Shown: positions 33,080 through 45,195 of the stretch, one piece after another
How the letters are laid out: each line of letters opens with the position of its first letter
Position numbering within the stretch: the first letter of the stretch is position 1
The notes under the pieces: model-generated
Seen by the model: only the letters and a program-made list of their open reading frames with translations
Databases searched by the model: none
What the model was told of the DNA's origin: nothing
Source: Cladopsammia gracilis
Lineage: Eukaryota; Cnidaria; Anthozoa; Scleractinia; Dendrophylliidae
Reading direction: 5' to 3'
Assembly (NCBI GenBank): GCA_022457155.1
Contig: JAJGOT010000168.1
Location: 124,001-188,000 of the forward strand
Length of the DNA: 64,000 nt
Translations under genes and position numbers: made by a program

Positions 33080-36000
33080 AGCCTGTTCCAGGCGTTCCGA
33101 TAGTGGGGAGTGAAGGATAGGTGACACTCATTCGCACGCCGTACATTTGTATTTAGTCTGTTCCAGTCGTTCAGATAGTGGGGAGTGAAGGATAGGTGAC
33201 GCTCATTCGCATGCTGTACATTTGTATTTAGTCTGTTCCAGTCGTTCAGATAGTGGGGAGTGAAGGATAGGTGACACTCATTCACACGCCGTACATTTGT
33301 ATTTAGTCTGTTCCAGATGTTCAGATAGTGGGGAGTGAAGGATAGGTGACACTCATTCGTACGCCGTACATTTGTATTTAGTCTGTTCCAGGTGTTCAGA
33401 TAGTGGGGAGTGAAGGATAGGTGACACTCATTCACACGCCGTCAGTTGTATTTAGTCTGTTCCAGGCGTTCAGATAGTGGGGAGTGAAGGACAGGTGACA
33501 CTCATTCGCACGCCATACATTTGTATTTAGTCTGTTCCAGGCGTTCATATAGTGGGGGGTGAAGGATAGGTGACACTCATTCCCACGCCGTACATTTGTA
33601 TTTAGTCTGTTCCAGGTGTTCAGATAGTGGGGAGTGAAGGATAGGTGACACTCATTCGCACGCCGTACATTTGTATTTAGTCTGTTCCAGGTGTTCAGAT
33701 AGTGAGGAGTGAAGGATAGGTGATGCTCATTCATACGCCGTACATTTGTATTTAGTCTGTTCCAGGTGTTCAGATAGTGGAGAGTGAAGGATAGGTGACG
33801 CTCATTCACACGCCGTACATTTGTATTTAGTCTGTTCCAGGTGTTCAGATAGTGGGGAGTGAAGGATAGGTGACACTCATTCACACGCCGTACATTTGTA
33901 TTTATAATTTCCAGGTGTTCAGAAAGTGGGGAGTGAAGGATAGGTAACACTCATTCACACGCCGTACATTTGTATTTAGTCTGTTCCAGGTGTTCAGATA
34001 GTGGGGAGTGAAGGATAGGTGACGCTCATTCACACGCCGTACATTTGTATTTAGTCTGTTCCAGGCGTTCAGATAGTGGGGAGTGAAGGATAGGTGACAC
34101 TCGTTCACATGCTGCACATTTGTATTTATCCTGTTCCAGGTGTTCAGATAGTGGGGAGTAAAGGATAGGTGACGCTCATTCACACGCCGTACATTTGTAT
34201 TTAGTCTGTTCCAGGTGTTCAGATAGTGGGGAGTGAAGGATAGGTGACACTCATTCACACGCCGTACATTTGTATTTAGTCTGTTCGAGGTGTTCAGATA
34301 GTGGGGAGTGAAGGATAGGTAACACTCATTCACACGCCGTACATTTGTATTTAGTCTCTTCCAGGTGTTCAGATAGTGGGGAGCGAAGGATAGGTGACAC
34401 TCATTCGCACGCCGTACATTTGTATTTAGTCTGTTCCAGGTGTTCAGATAGTGGGGAGTGAAGGATAGGTGACGCTCATTCACACGCCATACATTTGTAT
34501 TTAGTCTGTTCCAGGCATTCATATAGTGGGGGGTGAAGGATAGGTGACACTCATTCCCACGCCGTACATTTGTATTTAGTCTGTTCCAGGTGTTCAGATA
34601 GTGGGGAGTGAAGGATAGGTGACGCTCATTCGCACGCCGTACATTTGTATTTAGTCTGTTCCAGGTGTTCAGATAGTGGGGAGTGAAGGATAGGTGACGC
34701 TCATTCACACGCCGTACATTTGCATTTAGCCTGTTCCAGGAGTTCAGATAGTGGGGAGTGAAGGATAGGTGACGCTCATTCACACGCCGTACATTTGTAT
34801 TTAGTCTGTTCCAGGTGTTCAGATAGTGAGCAGTGAAGGATAGGTGACGCTCATTCACACGCCGTACATTTGTATTTAGTCTGTTCCAGGTGTTCAGATA
34901 GTGGGGAGTGAAGGATAGGTGACACTCATTCACACTCCGTACATTTGTATTTAGTCTGTTCCAGGTGTTCAGATAGTGGGGAGTGAAGGATAGGTGACAC
35001 TCATTCGCACGCCGTACATTTGTATTTAGTCTGTTCCAGGTGTTCAGATAGTGAGCAGTGAAGGATAGCTGACACTCATTCACACGCCGTACATTTGTAT
35101 TTAGTCTGTTCCAGGTGTTCAGATAGTGGGGAGTGAAGGATAGGTGACGCTCATTCACATGCCGTACATTTGTATTTAGTCTGTTCCAGGCGTTCAGATA
35201 GTGGGGAGTGAAGGATAGGTGACACTCGTTCACATGCTGCACATTTGTATTTATCCTGTTCCAGGTGTTCAGATAGTGGGGAGTAAAGGATAGGTGACGC
35301 TCATTCACACGCCGTACATTTGTATTTAGTCTGTTCCAGGTGTTCAGATAGTGGGGAGTGAAGGATAGGTGACACTCATTCACACGCCGTACATTTGTAT
35401 TTAGTCTGTTCGAGGTGTTCAGATAGTGGGGAGTGAAGGATAGGTAACACTCATTCACACGCCGTACATTTGTATTTAGTCTCTTCCAGGTGTTCAGATA
35501 GTGGGGAGCGAAGGATAGGTGACACTCATTCGCACGCCGTACATTTGTATGTATCCTGTTCCAGGTGTTCAGATAGTGGGGAGTGAAGGATAGGTGACAC
35601 TCGTTCACACGCTGTACATTTGTATTTATCCTGTTCCAGGTGTTCAGATAGTGGGGAGTGAAGGATAGGTGACGCTCATTCACACGCCGTACATTTGTAT
35701 TTAGTCTGTTCCAGGTGTTCAGATAGTGGGGAGTGAAGGATAGGTGACGCTCATTCACACTCCGTACATTTGTATTTAGTCTGTTCCAGGTGTTCAGATA
35801 GTGGGGAGTGAAGGATAGGTGACACTCATTCACACTCCGTACATTTGTATTTAGTCTGTTCCAGGTGTTCAGATAGTGGGGAGTGAAGGATAGGTGACAC
35901 TCATTCACACGCTGTACATTTGTATTTAGTCTGTTCCAGGTGTTCCGATAGTGGGGAGCGAAGGATAGGTGACACTCATTCACACGCTGTACATTTGTAT

Positions 36001-37780
36001 TTAGTCTGTTCCAGGTGTTCAGATAGTGGGGAGCGAAGGATAGGTGACACTCATTCACACGTCGTACATTTGTATTTATCCTGTTCCAGGTGTTCGGATA
36101 GTGGAGAGTGCAGGATAGGTGACGCTCATTCACACGCCGTACATTTGTATTTATCCTGTTCTAGGTGTTCAGATAGTGGGGAGTGAAGGATAGGTGACAC
36201 TCGTTCACACGCTGTACATTTGTATTTATCCTGTTCCAGGTGTTCAGATAGTGGGGAGTGAAGGATAGGTGACGCTCATTCACACGCCGTACATATATAG
36301 TCTGTTCCAGGTGTTCAGATAGTGGGGAGTGAAGGATAGGTGACACTCATTTTCACGCCGTACATTTGTGTTTAGTCTGTTCCAGGTGTTCAGATAGTGG
36401 GGAGTGAAGGATAGGTGACACTCATTCACACGCCGTACATTTGTATTTAGTCTGTTCCAGGTGTTCAGATAGTGGGGAGTGAAGGATAGGTGACGCTCAT
36501 TCGCACGCCGTACATTTGTATTTATCCTGTTCCAGGTGTTCAGATAGTGAGCAGTGAAGGATAGGTGACGCTCATTCACACGCCGTACATTTGTATTTAG
36601 TCTGTTCCAGGTGTTCAGATAGTGGGGAGTGAAGGATAGGTGACACTCATTCACACTCCGTACATTTGTATTTAGTCTGTTCCAGGCGTTCAGATAGTGG
36701 GGAGTGAAGGATAGGTGACACTCATTCGCACGCCGTACATTTGTATTTAGTCTGTTCCAGGTGTTCAGATAGTGAGCAGTGAAGGATAGCTGACACTCAT
36801 TCACACGCCGTACATTTGTATTTAGTCTGTTCCAGGTGTTCAGATAGTGGGGAGTGAAGGATAGGTGACACTCATTCACACTCCGTACATTTGTATTTAG
36901 TCTGTTCCAGGTGTTCAGATAGTGGGGAGTGAAGGATAGGTGACACTCATTCACACGCTGTACATTTGTATTTAGTCTGTTCCAGGTGTTCCGATAGTGG
37001 GGAGCGAAGGATAGGTGACACTCATTCACACGCTGTACATTTGTATTTAGTCTGTTCCAGGTGTTCAGATAGTGGGGAGCGAAGGATAGGTGACACTCAT
37101 TCACACGCCGTACATTTGTATTTATCCTGTTCCAGGTGTTCGGATAGTGAAGAGTGAAGGATAGGTGACGCTCATTCACACGCCGTACATTTGTATTTAT
37201 CCTGTTCCAGGTGTTCAGATAGTGGGGAGTGAAGGATAGGTGACACTCGTTCACACGCTGTACATTTGTATTTATCCTGTTCCAGGTGTTCAGATAGTGG
37301 GGAGTGAAGGATAGGTGACACTCATTCACACGCCGTACATTTGTATTTAGTCTGTTCCAGGTGTTCAGATAGTGGGGAGTGAAGGATAGGTGACGCTCAT
37401 TCACACGCCGTACATTTGTATTTAGTCTGTTCCAGGTGTTCAGATAGTGGGGAGCGAAGGATAGGTGACACTCATTCGCACGCCGTACATTTGTATTTAG
37501 CCTGTTCCAGGTGTTCAGATAGTGGGGAGTGAAGGATAGGTGACACTCATTCGCACGCCGTACATTTGTATTTAGCCTGTTCCAGGTGTTCAGATAGTGG
37601 GGAGTGAAGGATAGGTGACGCTCATTCGCACGCCGTACATTTGTATTTAGCCTGTTCCAGGTGTTCAGATAGTGGGGAGTGAAGGATAGGTGACACTCAT
37701 TCACACGTCGTACATTTGTATTTAGTCTGTTCCAGGTGTTCAGATAGTGGGGAGTGAAGGATAGGTGACACTCATTAGTA
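33080..37780 (-). repeat. 75-bp satellite array, about 62 copies
   Basis: Unit: TACATTTGTATTTAGTCTGT, TCCAGGTGTTCAGATAGTGG, GGAGTGAAGGATAGGTGACA, CTCATTCACACGCCG. Most copies differ by one to four bases at recurring sites (CAC/CGC, GCC/GCT/TCC, AGTCTG/ATCCTG). On the minus strand 75 bp equals 25 codons (consensus RVNECHLSFTPHYLNTWNRL then NTNVR), so one frame stays open over most of the array (743 codons at 33902-36133, 506 at 36280-37800). Frame breaks occur near 33440, 33905 and 36295 (a 4-bp deletion). I treat it as non-coding satellite lying in the kinase intron. Confidence 0.93.
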
Positions 37781-37799
37781 GTAAGTAATTGTATGTTCA

Positions 37800-38300
37800 C
37801 CGCCGGGATCGGGGATTGGCTGACGTCATGATCCCTAGAGGTGACGTCATGGGTTCGGGATCAGGGATTAGCTGACGTCATGATCCCTAGAGGTGACGAC
37901 TTGGGTTAAAAATAGGTAGAGGTGACATCATAATCTATTTTAGGTCAATGGGGAGTGATGACATCATATTATAAATTGCATGCTCGCGCCCGGGATCGGG
38001 GATTAGCTGACGTCATGATCCCTAGGCGCCGCGGGATCGGAGATTAGCTGACGTCATGAAAACTAGAGGTGAGGTCATGGGTTAAAAATAGGTAGAGGTG
38101 ACATCATAATCTATTTTAAGTCAATAGGGTGTCGGGGATAAATGACATCATAATTTATTTTTAGTGAATGGGGAGTCGGGGATAAAAGACATCATAATTT
38201 ATTTTTAGTGAATGGGGAGTCGGGGATAAAAGACAATTTATTTTATGTGAATAGGGGAGTCGGGGATCAATGACAATTATTTTGTGTCAATGGAGAGTCA
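37800..38300. repeat. Degenerate repeat block with five TGACGTCA sites
   Basis: Repeats of GGGATTAGCTGACGTCATGA and GGTAGAGGTGACATCATAAT. Perfect TGACGTCA octamers lie at 37821, 37842, 37873, 38008 and 38049. The second half repeats GGGGAGTCGGGGATAAA. Confidence 0.85.
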
Positions 38301-39240
38301 AGCGAAAGCTGTCAATATTCCCAAGCGACCAAAACTTCACAGACAACACGGAGTTGTCGAAAATCGAAGTGATGAACTGTAAAACTTTGAGTCACTGTGA
38401 ACTAATTTTGTAAAATTATTTCAAAATATGATGTCCATTTCTAGTATCAATAAACCGTTAATGCGTAAATCTATTTTATATTTGTGTGTGCTTTAAGTTT
38501 TGATAACATGACTTCAAAGTTCAAACTTTTAATTATACGACCTTACACTGAACTAAATTATACAAAGCAGCCAATTACATGTGCGCTAAAACAATAAACC
38601 CACACTTTGTTTAAGGTCAATTCCTATAACCGCTTCATCGCTAGATTCAATGTCGATTTTCAGTTTGCCAGCCATCACCCACTTTAAGTTTTAATTTCTT
38701 TACCGGTAGCTTCAAAGTTCAAACTTTTAATTATGCGAACTTGCACTGAACTAAATTTGCATGAAAAATTAGCACCTCTGAAAAATAAACAAAGCAACCA
38801 ATTTCATGCGCGTGCTAAAACAATAAACCCGCACTTTGTTTAAGTTCAAATAAATTTAATAATAATAAACGCATTAAGGGCGGTTTCATGAAATTATTAT
38901 GTCAACAAAAGCTGTTTTATTTAGAACAACTCAAATCTTTTTTTTTCCTTTTTTTTTAACCAGCAAAGTTTCTTTTATTACATCACTTATGAACCAGTAC
39001 AATATTTACAAAAACGATGCTTACACTGCTTACACTGCAATACTTTTACAACTTGCAATTATAGTACTTTCGCTATTTTGTTTTTGTTGAACATACCCAC
39101 GTACAGTTAACATTCACAAAAGACAATTTGCAACAAAACGAAAACTACGACTTGAAGCTGACAAAGAGGAAACAACACAGTAAAAACATTAGTGGTAACT
39201 AAAATTAAATGGGAGCGCAATCAGTCGAGTAAACAGAATT
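38301..39240. other. Intron 2 sequence with a tandem duplication
   Basis: About 38505-38635 and 38700-38850 are diverged direct copies (CTTCAAAGTTCAAACTTTTA, GCTAAAACAATAAACCC). No coding signal. Confidence 0.5.
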
Positions 39241-42200
39241 TTATACCATATTTAAAAGAGATGAGAAAACAGACCATTTTGTTCTAAAATCATTTTGACG
39301 ACCAGTCATACAGGAAATATATTTTTCTAGACAAATTTTATCACGAGCTAGAAAAACAAATTCATTAAAGATGTAAAGTTTACCGTTAAGAGCTTTTACG
39401 TAAAGAAAATACTTTCCTATAATGACTAAATGATTGAGGGCTAAACAGAATTTAGAATCATTATTAATAATGCCAAACATAATTTCTTTTATTGAAAGCG
39501 ATAATTTTGAGTTCACCATGCGTGAAGCCCAATTCAGAAACTCCTTCCAGAACAAAGTGGCTTGCGTGCACTCAGTGAAAAGATGAATGATGGTGTGATC
39601 TGCTGGACAAAAAGGGCAGCGTGGGGAGTCTTCTTTTTTCATTTTAAATAATAAGCTCTTAGTGCACAGAATATTGTGAATAATTTTGTACTGGAACATT
39701 GATAGCTTTACTTCTTTTGTTACTTCAAAAGGTAATAGATATAATTTTCTCAAATCATCCTTCTGGTAGCCAAGATTTAAGGTAATTCCCTGGAAAAAGA
39801 ATCTGTCATAGATTTGTAATGAAACTTGGCACAAATATTGAAAAAGTCATGAAGGTTCCAAAATTGCAACAAAAATGAGGGGTCACCGTGCTCGTTTTAG
39901 TGGTATACTGCTGACGAATACAGTGTTAAAAGGCATTTTCAGGCAATAACCGCGTGAAGCTTATATGCTCAATATTTCCACTGCATATTGATATTTCGCG
40001 TATGAGTTGACTTGATACATATGTATAATCGTCTGTATCATAGAAAACGTGTCCACAAAGCTTCAAATTTACTGAACACTCGAACAGTAGACGGTTGCTT
40101 GGTGTGCGGTCCTCTACCCAAAATGGCTTTCTTCGTAGGATTTCTATAAACTGTGCAAAATCTGATCATAGATTTTTGCTCACTTTTTAAATTTGCGTTG
40201 GGAACACTGTCCTGATTGAATTTATGCAGTATAAAATGGGGGTCACCGTGCTCGATTTTGTGCTAGCGCTCACAGAGTCCTTTTCTATCGTGGGAAAGGC
40301 CGGCTTTCCTCACAAAAGCCGCCATTTTTTCAATCTGATGTCGCAATGTTTATGCGCAGTGCAAAACCAGGGAATCACCTTAAGAGTATTTTCTCACAAG
40401 TCGGCGGAGGTATTGATCAAAGAGACAGCAGCTTAGTATAAATTTTTTTGCAAGTCATTTCCTCTATTAATATTTGCGGTGTTAAGCTTTGTTCGAGGGA
40501 GCAGTTAAGGAGTTTTTTCCAATTTTGAGGGATGGCGTTAACAAGGCTAAAGTACTGTAAGAAATTGCATTTTACGTTAAATTTATTACGAAAAGCGTCA
40601 AAGGACAGAAAGCAGTTCTGCTGTGTATCAAAGAGGTCGTTAATTTTGAGAATTCCTGCATAGCGCCAGTGCTGCAAGTACATAGATTTTTTATCAGACT
40701 TAATAAACTTATTATTCCAAACTATCTGTTCAAGAACATCATTTTTGCTTTTTGGGTTGGAAGCTATTACGTCTTGCCAGAATGTGATTATTTCATAATA
40801 AAACGCTGGAAGGCATTTGTTCAGATTAAGGTGACTGATGTCATAGTTACACTTGAAAAGCTCTGGACCCCCAACATTCACTAGGAGGGACTTCGGGATG
40901 TACTGCCACGGAGCGTCTGAATTTGAGCAGAGTCGCTTAACCGAATTTAACTTTAAAGCCTTGTTAAATAAAGCAAAGTCTTTCATCTCTAAGCCTCCTT
41001 CTTGCCTTGTTTTGATGAGTGTAGTGTATTTTATCTTGGGTGGTTTGTGGCTCCAAATAAAATCTAAGACTATTTTGTTTACTTCATCAACAAAAAAAAT
41101 AGGAGTTTTCATTACACTGCAGATAAATACCAGTTTGGAGAGCGCAAAGGATTTCACTAGATTTATTTTGCCGTAAACAGAGATGTCTCTTTGAGACCAT
41201 ATGTTTAATAGTTTTTTTTAAGGAATTTAACTTATCCCAGAAGTTCCGCTGTAGAACTGTGTCACGTTCGTACGCAAAATGAACACCTAGCGCGTAGACA
41301 GGCTCCTCACTAATTTGTAGATTTAGAATTTTATCTTTTCTATGGCGCCATGAACCAAGCCATAACAATTCCGATTTTGATTCGTTTATTTTAAGGCCGG
41401 AACATTTTTCAAAAAGGCCTAACAACTCAAATAGCTGCATGACGGACTCACTATCACTCAAGAGCGCTGTCGTGTCATCCGCATACTGAGATAATTTTAT
41501 TTCTTGAGATCCATTGTACACAATTTCAATTCCTTTGATCGTGTTGGAGCGTCTTATCGTCTGCGCAAGGACCTCAATAGCTATGACAAACAACATACCT
41601 GATAGTGGGCACCCCTGTCGAACACCTCTTTCAAGTAAGAAGGGTTCCGACGCGTGACCATTATTCAACACACAACTGGAAATATTATGATAAAAAAACA
41701 TAAACCCACTGGCGAGGATGAGGGCCAAAATTAGTTACTTCCAACATTTCTGAATGTAGTTCCATTCCACCGAATCGAAGGCTTTCTCAAAATCTAAGAA
41801 GACGGCCACGCCTGGAATATCCTTATGCTTAGTGTATTCCATTATATCTAAAATCAATCTGATACTTTCGCCTATGAACCTTCCTTTTACGTAACCTGTT
41901 TGAGTGGGATTGATCAAAAGCGGAAGAACCTTTTCAATACGGAGAGCAATGGTTTTGGTTGCAATTTTATAATCTACGTTAAGTAAAGTCACAGTTCTCC
42001 AATTTTTTAAATACTGGGTATCCTTTTTTTTCTTTGGAATCAAAGATATAATCCCTTGTCGTTGAGAAATAGATAAATTTCCAGTATTGAAGGCGTAGTT
42101 AAAGCTGTTGACAACATAGGTGCTAATAATATCCCAGAAAGCTCGATAAAATTCTGTTGTTAGCCCGTCAGAGCCCGGAGTTTTGTTATTTTGCATCATT

Positions 42201-43035
42201 GATAATGCTTTTGTACATTCAGCTAAAGTTATCTCTCCTTCACAAGTGCTGGCCATCTCTTCAGATAGTTGAAAATCTGCATTAAAAAAATCACTAAACT
42301 CCTCACTGTTAGGATCCACATTCCTAGAGGAGTATAATTCTTTAAAGAAGTTCCGCTCTTCATTAAGAATTTCTTTTGGATCTTTAATCCTAGTGCCGTT
42401 TTGATTAATCAAAGATGTTATATGTTTTCGCCGGTGGTTTAATTTTTCTAAATTAACAAAATATTTGCTGTTTTTTTCTCCCTGCTCATACCAGCGGGCT
42501 CTGCTTCTTATAATAGCACCACGTGTTTTTTCAGATTGAAAATCAGAAAGTTTTATTTTGATTTGCTCAAGTTCGGCTTTGTCATCTTCACTGTATGTTG
42601 TCTGAAGTTTAGTGCTCAGTTGAGCAAACCTAGATGTAAGGAGTTTCTCTTCATCGCGGTTACGCTTTGCTTTCATTTTGGAAAACCGAACTGTCAATCC
42701 TCTGATCTCCATCTTGACCATTTCCCAAAACAAACCTTTGTCTTCGACCTCTTTGTACTTTTCAATGAATTCTGGAATTTTGGAGCGTAATGAAGCTACG
42801 TATTCATTGTCAGATAACAAAGAATTATTAAACCGCCAAAAGCCTGGGCCGCGAGGCGCGGTTTCTTCATCAAAACAGATGGAGAGAATTAAAGCAGAAT
42901 GATCTGAGAAGATGTTGGGCATGATTCTACATTCTTGAATTAACTTTTGCAAAAATTTTGGGATGAAAAAATAGTCAAGTCTGCTTTGTATCTTCATCGA
43001 CGGGTTGCTCCAAGTGAAACCGCGACGCCAAAGGA
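39241..43035 (-). pseudogene. L1-like non-LTR retrotransposon ORF2, 5'-truncated and broken
   Basis: Read on the minus strand: the end of the endonuclease (SRLDYFFIP, SDHSALIL, near 42975-42885); a linker; reverse transcriptase with TPGSDGLTTEFY, FLDFEKAFDS (near 41790), GVRQGCPLSG (near 41610) and the catalytic QYADDT (near 41480); then the C-terminal part with a CPFC...H...C zinc knuckle (near 39620-39560). Homology starts at RRGFTW near 43030, so the 5' two-thirds of the endonuclease are missing. Lesions: a shift near 41735, a second shift restoring the frame in a T run near 41693, another near 41090-41160, a stop near 40417, and a 599-bp MITE at 39781-40379. It cannot be functional. Confidence 0.88.
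39781..40379. mobile_element. Kolobok/piggyBac-like MITE with TTAA duplication, inside the L1-like element
   Basis: The ends GGTAATTCCCTGG and CCAGGGAATCACC are inverted repeats flanked by TTAA at 39777-39780 and 40380-40383. The L1-like coding sequence resumes on the other side, so this insertion is younger. No transposase. Confidence 0.88.
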
Positions 43036-43049
43036 AAAATATTCCCGCT

Positions 43050-43390
43050 CATTTGTTCGCCGGTTTTTAGCTCCCCCCGGCCACACAATCGTAACGCCTG
43101 GAATAGGCCATACTGTATTCGCAACGATCCACTTCATCAACTTTATTGACTTTATTCAAGTTGCAATTCATTCAGAAACAGTCCGTCAATTGGTAAGATA
43201 TGCTAGAATTTGCACGTCGAAGTTGGATTTTATGCATAGACTTCGCCGACTTTCATCACGTCTCCTTCACCAAGGGTTCAAATCTTCACTCCTTCGAAAA
43301 TCATTTACTAAATTCTTCAAACGCCATAGTGCTATCATTGAGAAATATGGCACTACACTACGAGAAATTAAACTAGCAATCCAAAATTGA
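43050..43390 (+). pseudogene. Retroelement coding tail of uncertain class
   Basis: An open plus-strand frame ending in a stop at 43388-43390, with a basic, helix-rich C-terminus (LRRLSSRLLHQGFKSSLL, FKRHSAIIEKYG). The pattern resembles the tail after the palm of a reverse transcriptase, but I cannot assign the class. It begins where the minus-strand L1-like element ends, so one of the two truncated the other. Plain chance coding is unlikely for about 110 protein-like residues. Confidence 0.45.
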
Positions 43391-45195
43391 GAAACACCGC
43401 CGTATCCTTTGTTATTTCAGATCCTTTATATTATTCTAGTGCCCCTATTTAATTTCTATATTGCTTCTATTCAGGTCAATGCTAGTGCGCGCGCGCGGTT
43501 TTCCTTGAGTCGTGCGCGTGCTTAGCTTGTTTAGTTGACGTGTGTGCTTAGTTCGTTATTTAACGTACTACATTTATTTTGCGTTGTTTTCCTAACTGAT
43601 ATGTCTTGTCAGTAACTGTGCTCACACTGTGGGTGGCTCCTCCTAAAATGTTCTGCAATTGGTATAGGATTTAATGGAGCCGAAACCAATTGTGGAATTG
43701 CACGCATTTTGGGCATCCTACTGATGAACAGTTACGAAATTCAGATATATTTAGTAGCCACATTTATTTGCGGTCTGTCCCCTTTGAATGACGAGAGACA
43801 CTAATCGACAGTTGTGTTACAGCAGTGTGGTAGTTTATCACCAAACTGCACCATTATGTTTCGGGTTCTGTTAATAAATAAACATTTTTTTGGTTTTTGT
43901 AATGACACCAAATCCCCGTGACACTGCTCCTTTAAGATTGCATGACTAGCACATGACAGCGAAGCTCGATGTAAACAAACCGGTCAAACAAACAAAAAAC
44001 AGCTTTGATGCTCATCTTTTTGTTAACATTCGATAAAGTGGATCGTTGTGTTGAATACAGTGTTGTTTTATCTGCCAGACGTGACAAAGTAATCAACATT
44101 TTAGCCCTTCCTTCGGAGAAAATTGTGAATTTTGGTTTTGAACGCGAGGAACCCAATAAATAGCCGCGGTGAATTTTTTGATTAATTACAGGCTGGTTTT
44201 TGAGATGGCAAACAACTTTGTATTGACGTCTCAAAAGCAGACAAAAGTATCTGAAAATCGTGACACGACTTTGTATTATTCTACTGTGACGTCATTTTAC
44301 CTTATAAGGAAAAGAGAACACAAAATATCCGAGCGTGTTACACAGTAGATTGCCGTATTAGACCTTAGTGTCCCGGTTTGAAGACGCAAGCTATTATAAA
44401 TATAAGAATTTCAGTCGAATAGTAAATCCCTTATTCGATGGTTTAACAGGTAATACTTGCCGATATTTTGCTGATTGCTCGTAAAATATCGTGCGTATTA
44501 TCTGTTAAACCATCGAATAACGTGTATAACGTCTCAAAAGCAGACAAAAGTTTTTAAGAATCGCGATATTGACCAGTATTGTAAGGGCATGGGTACAAGT
44601 CCGTACAAGTCTGAATTTTTATGAACAAATGGTTACCAGCGTGCACTGAAGGCAACAGTAAACGCGACCGAGTGTGTTGTTGAGTTCAACTGAATTACAA
44701 GTTTATCGTTACTATTACAATTTTCTCAAATGTGATTGGTTCATAAATCTCTGTATTTTCTTCTTATTTATATGCAAAGTTGCAATCGGACAGTTTCATG
44801 ATCTTTTTCAATGCCAGTTTTGCAGTGATAAATTGTATTAACACTTTTGATTGAGTTATTCTCTTGAATTTCTTCTCACAAATTGAAATGACAGTAGGAC
44901 TTCGTGTCGTCCAATTCTGTGTAATTATACTCGTGATCAACAAATCGCACTCCCGCTACGCGGTCGTCCGTTTTGTTAATCAGTCGTGTTTGAAAACAGA
45001 GTTTTTAATTATTAGAATATAGGTATTAGGAATAGCGAAGCGCACAATTACTATTTATAGAACTAAAACTCAGACAAACAAACCAAAAGTGACTCTCAGG
45101 GGATTCCTAATAAGGAATTTCTATTGTCAGAAATGCAAGAATAAACAAGAATAAATTATAAACTCAGACAAACATGAGTACTGACGTCATTTGTG
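43391..45195. other. Intron 2 sequence, repeats only
   Basis: 44040-44270 shares motifs in reverse with 31980-32110. TTATTCGATGGTTTAACAGG (44431) and CTGTTAAACCATCGAATAA (44502) form an inverted pair. 45015-45215 has repeated TAGGTATTAGGAAT words. No gene recognised. Confidence 0.5.

Noticed and set aside
33080..37800. A CRISPR array, because of regular repeats
   Set aside because: Units are contiguous 75-bp copies without unique spacers, in animal nuclear DNA; it is a satellite.
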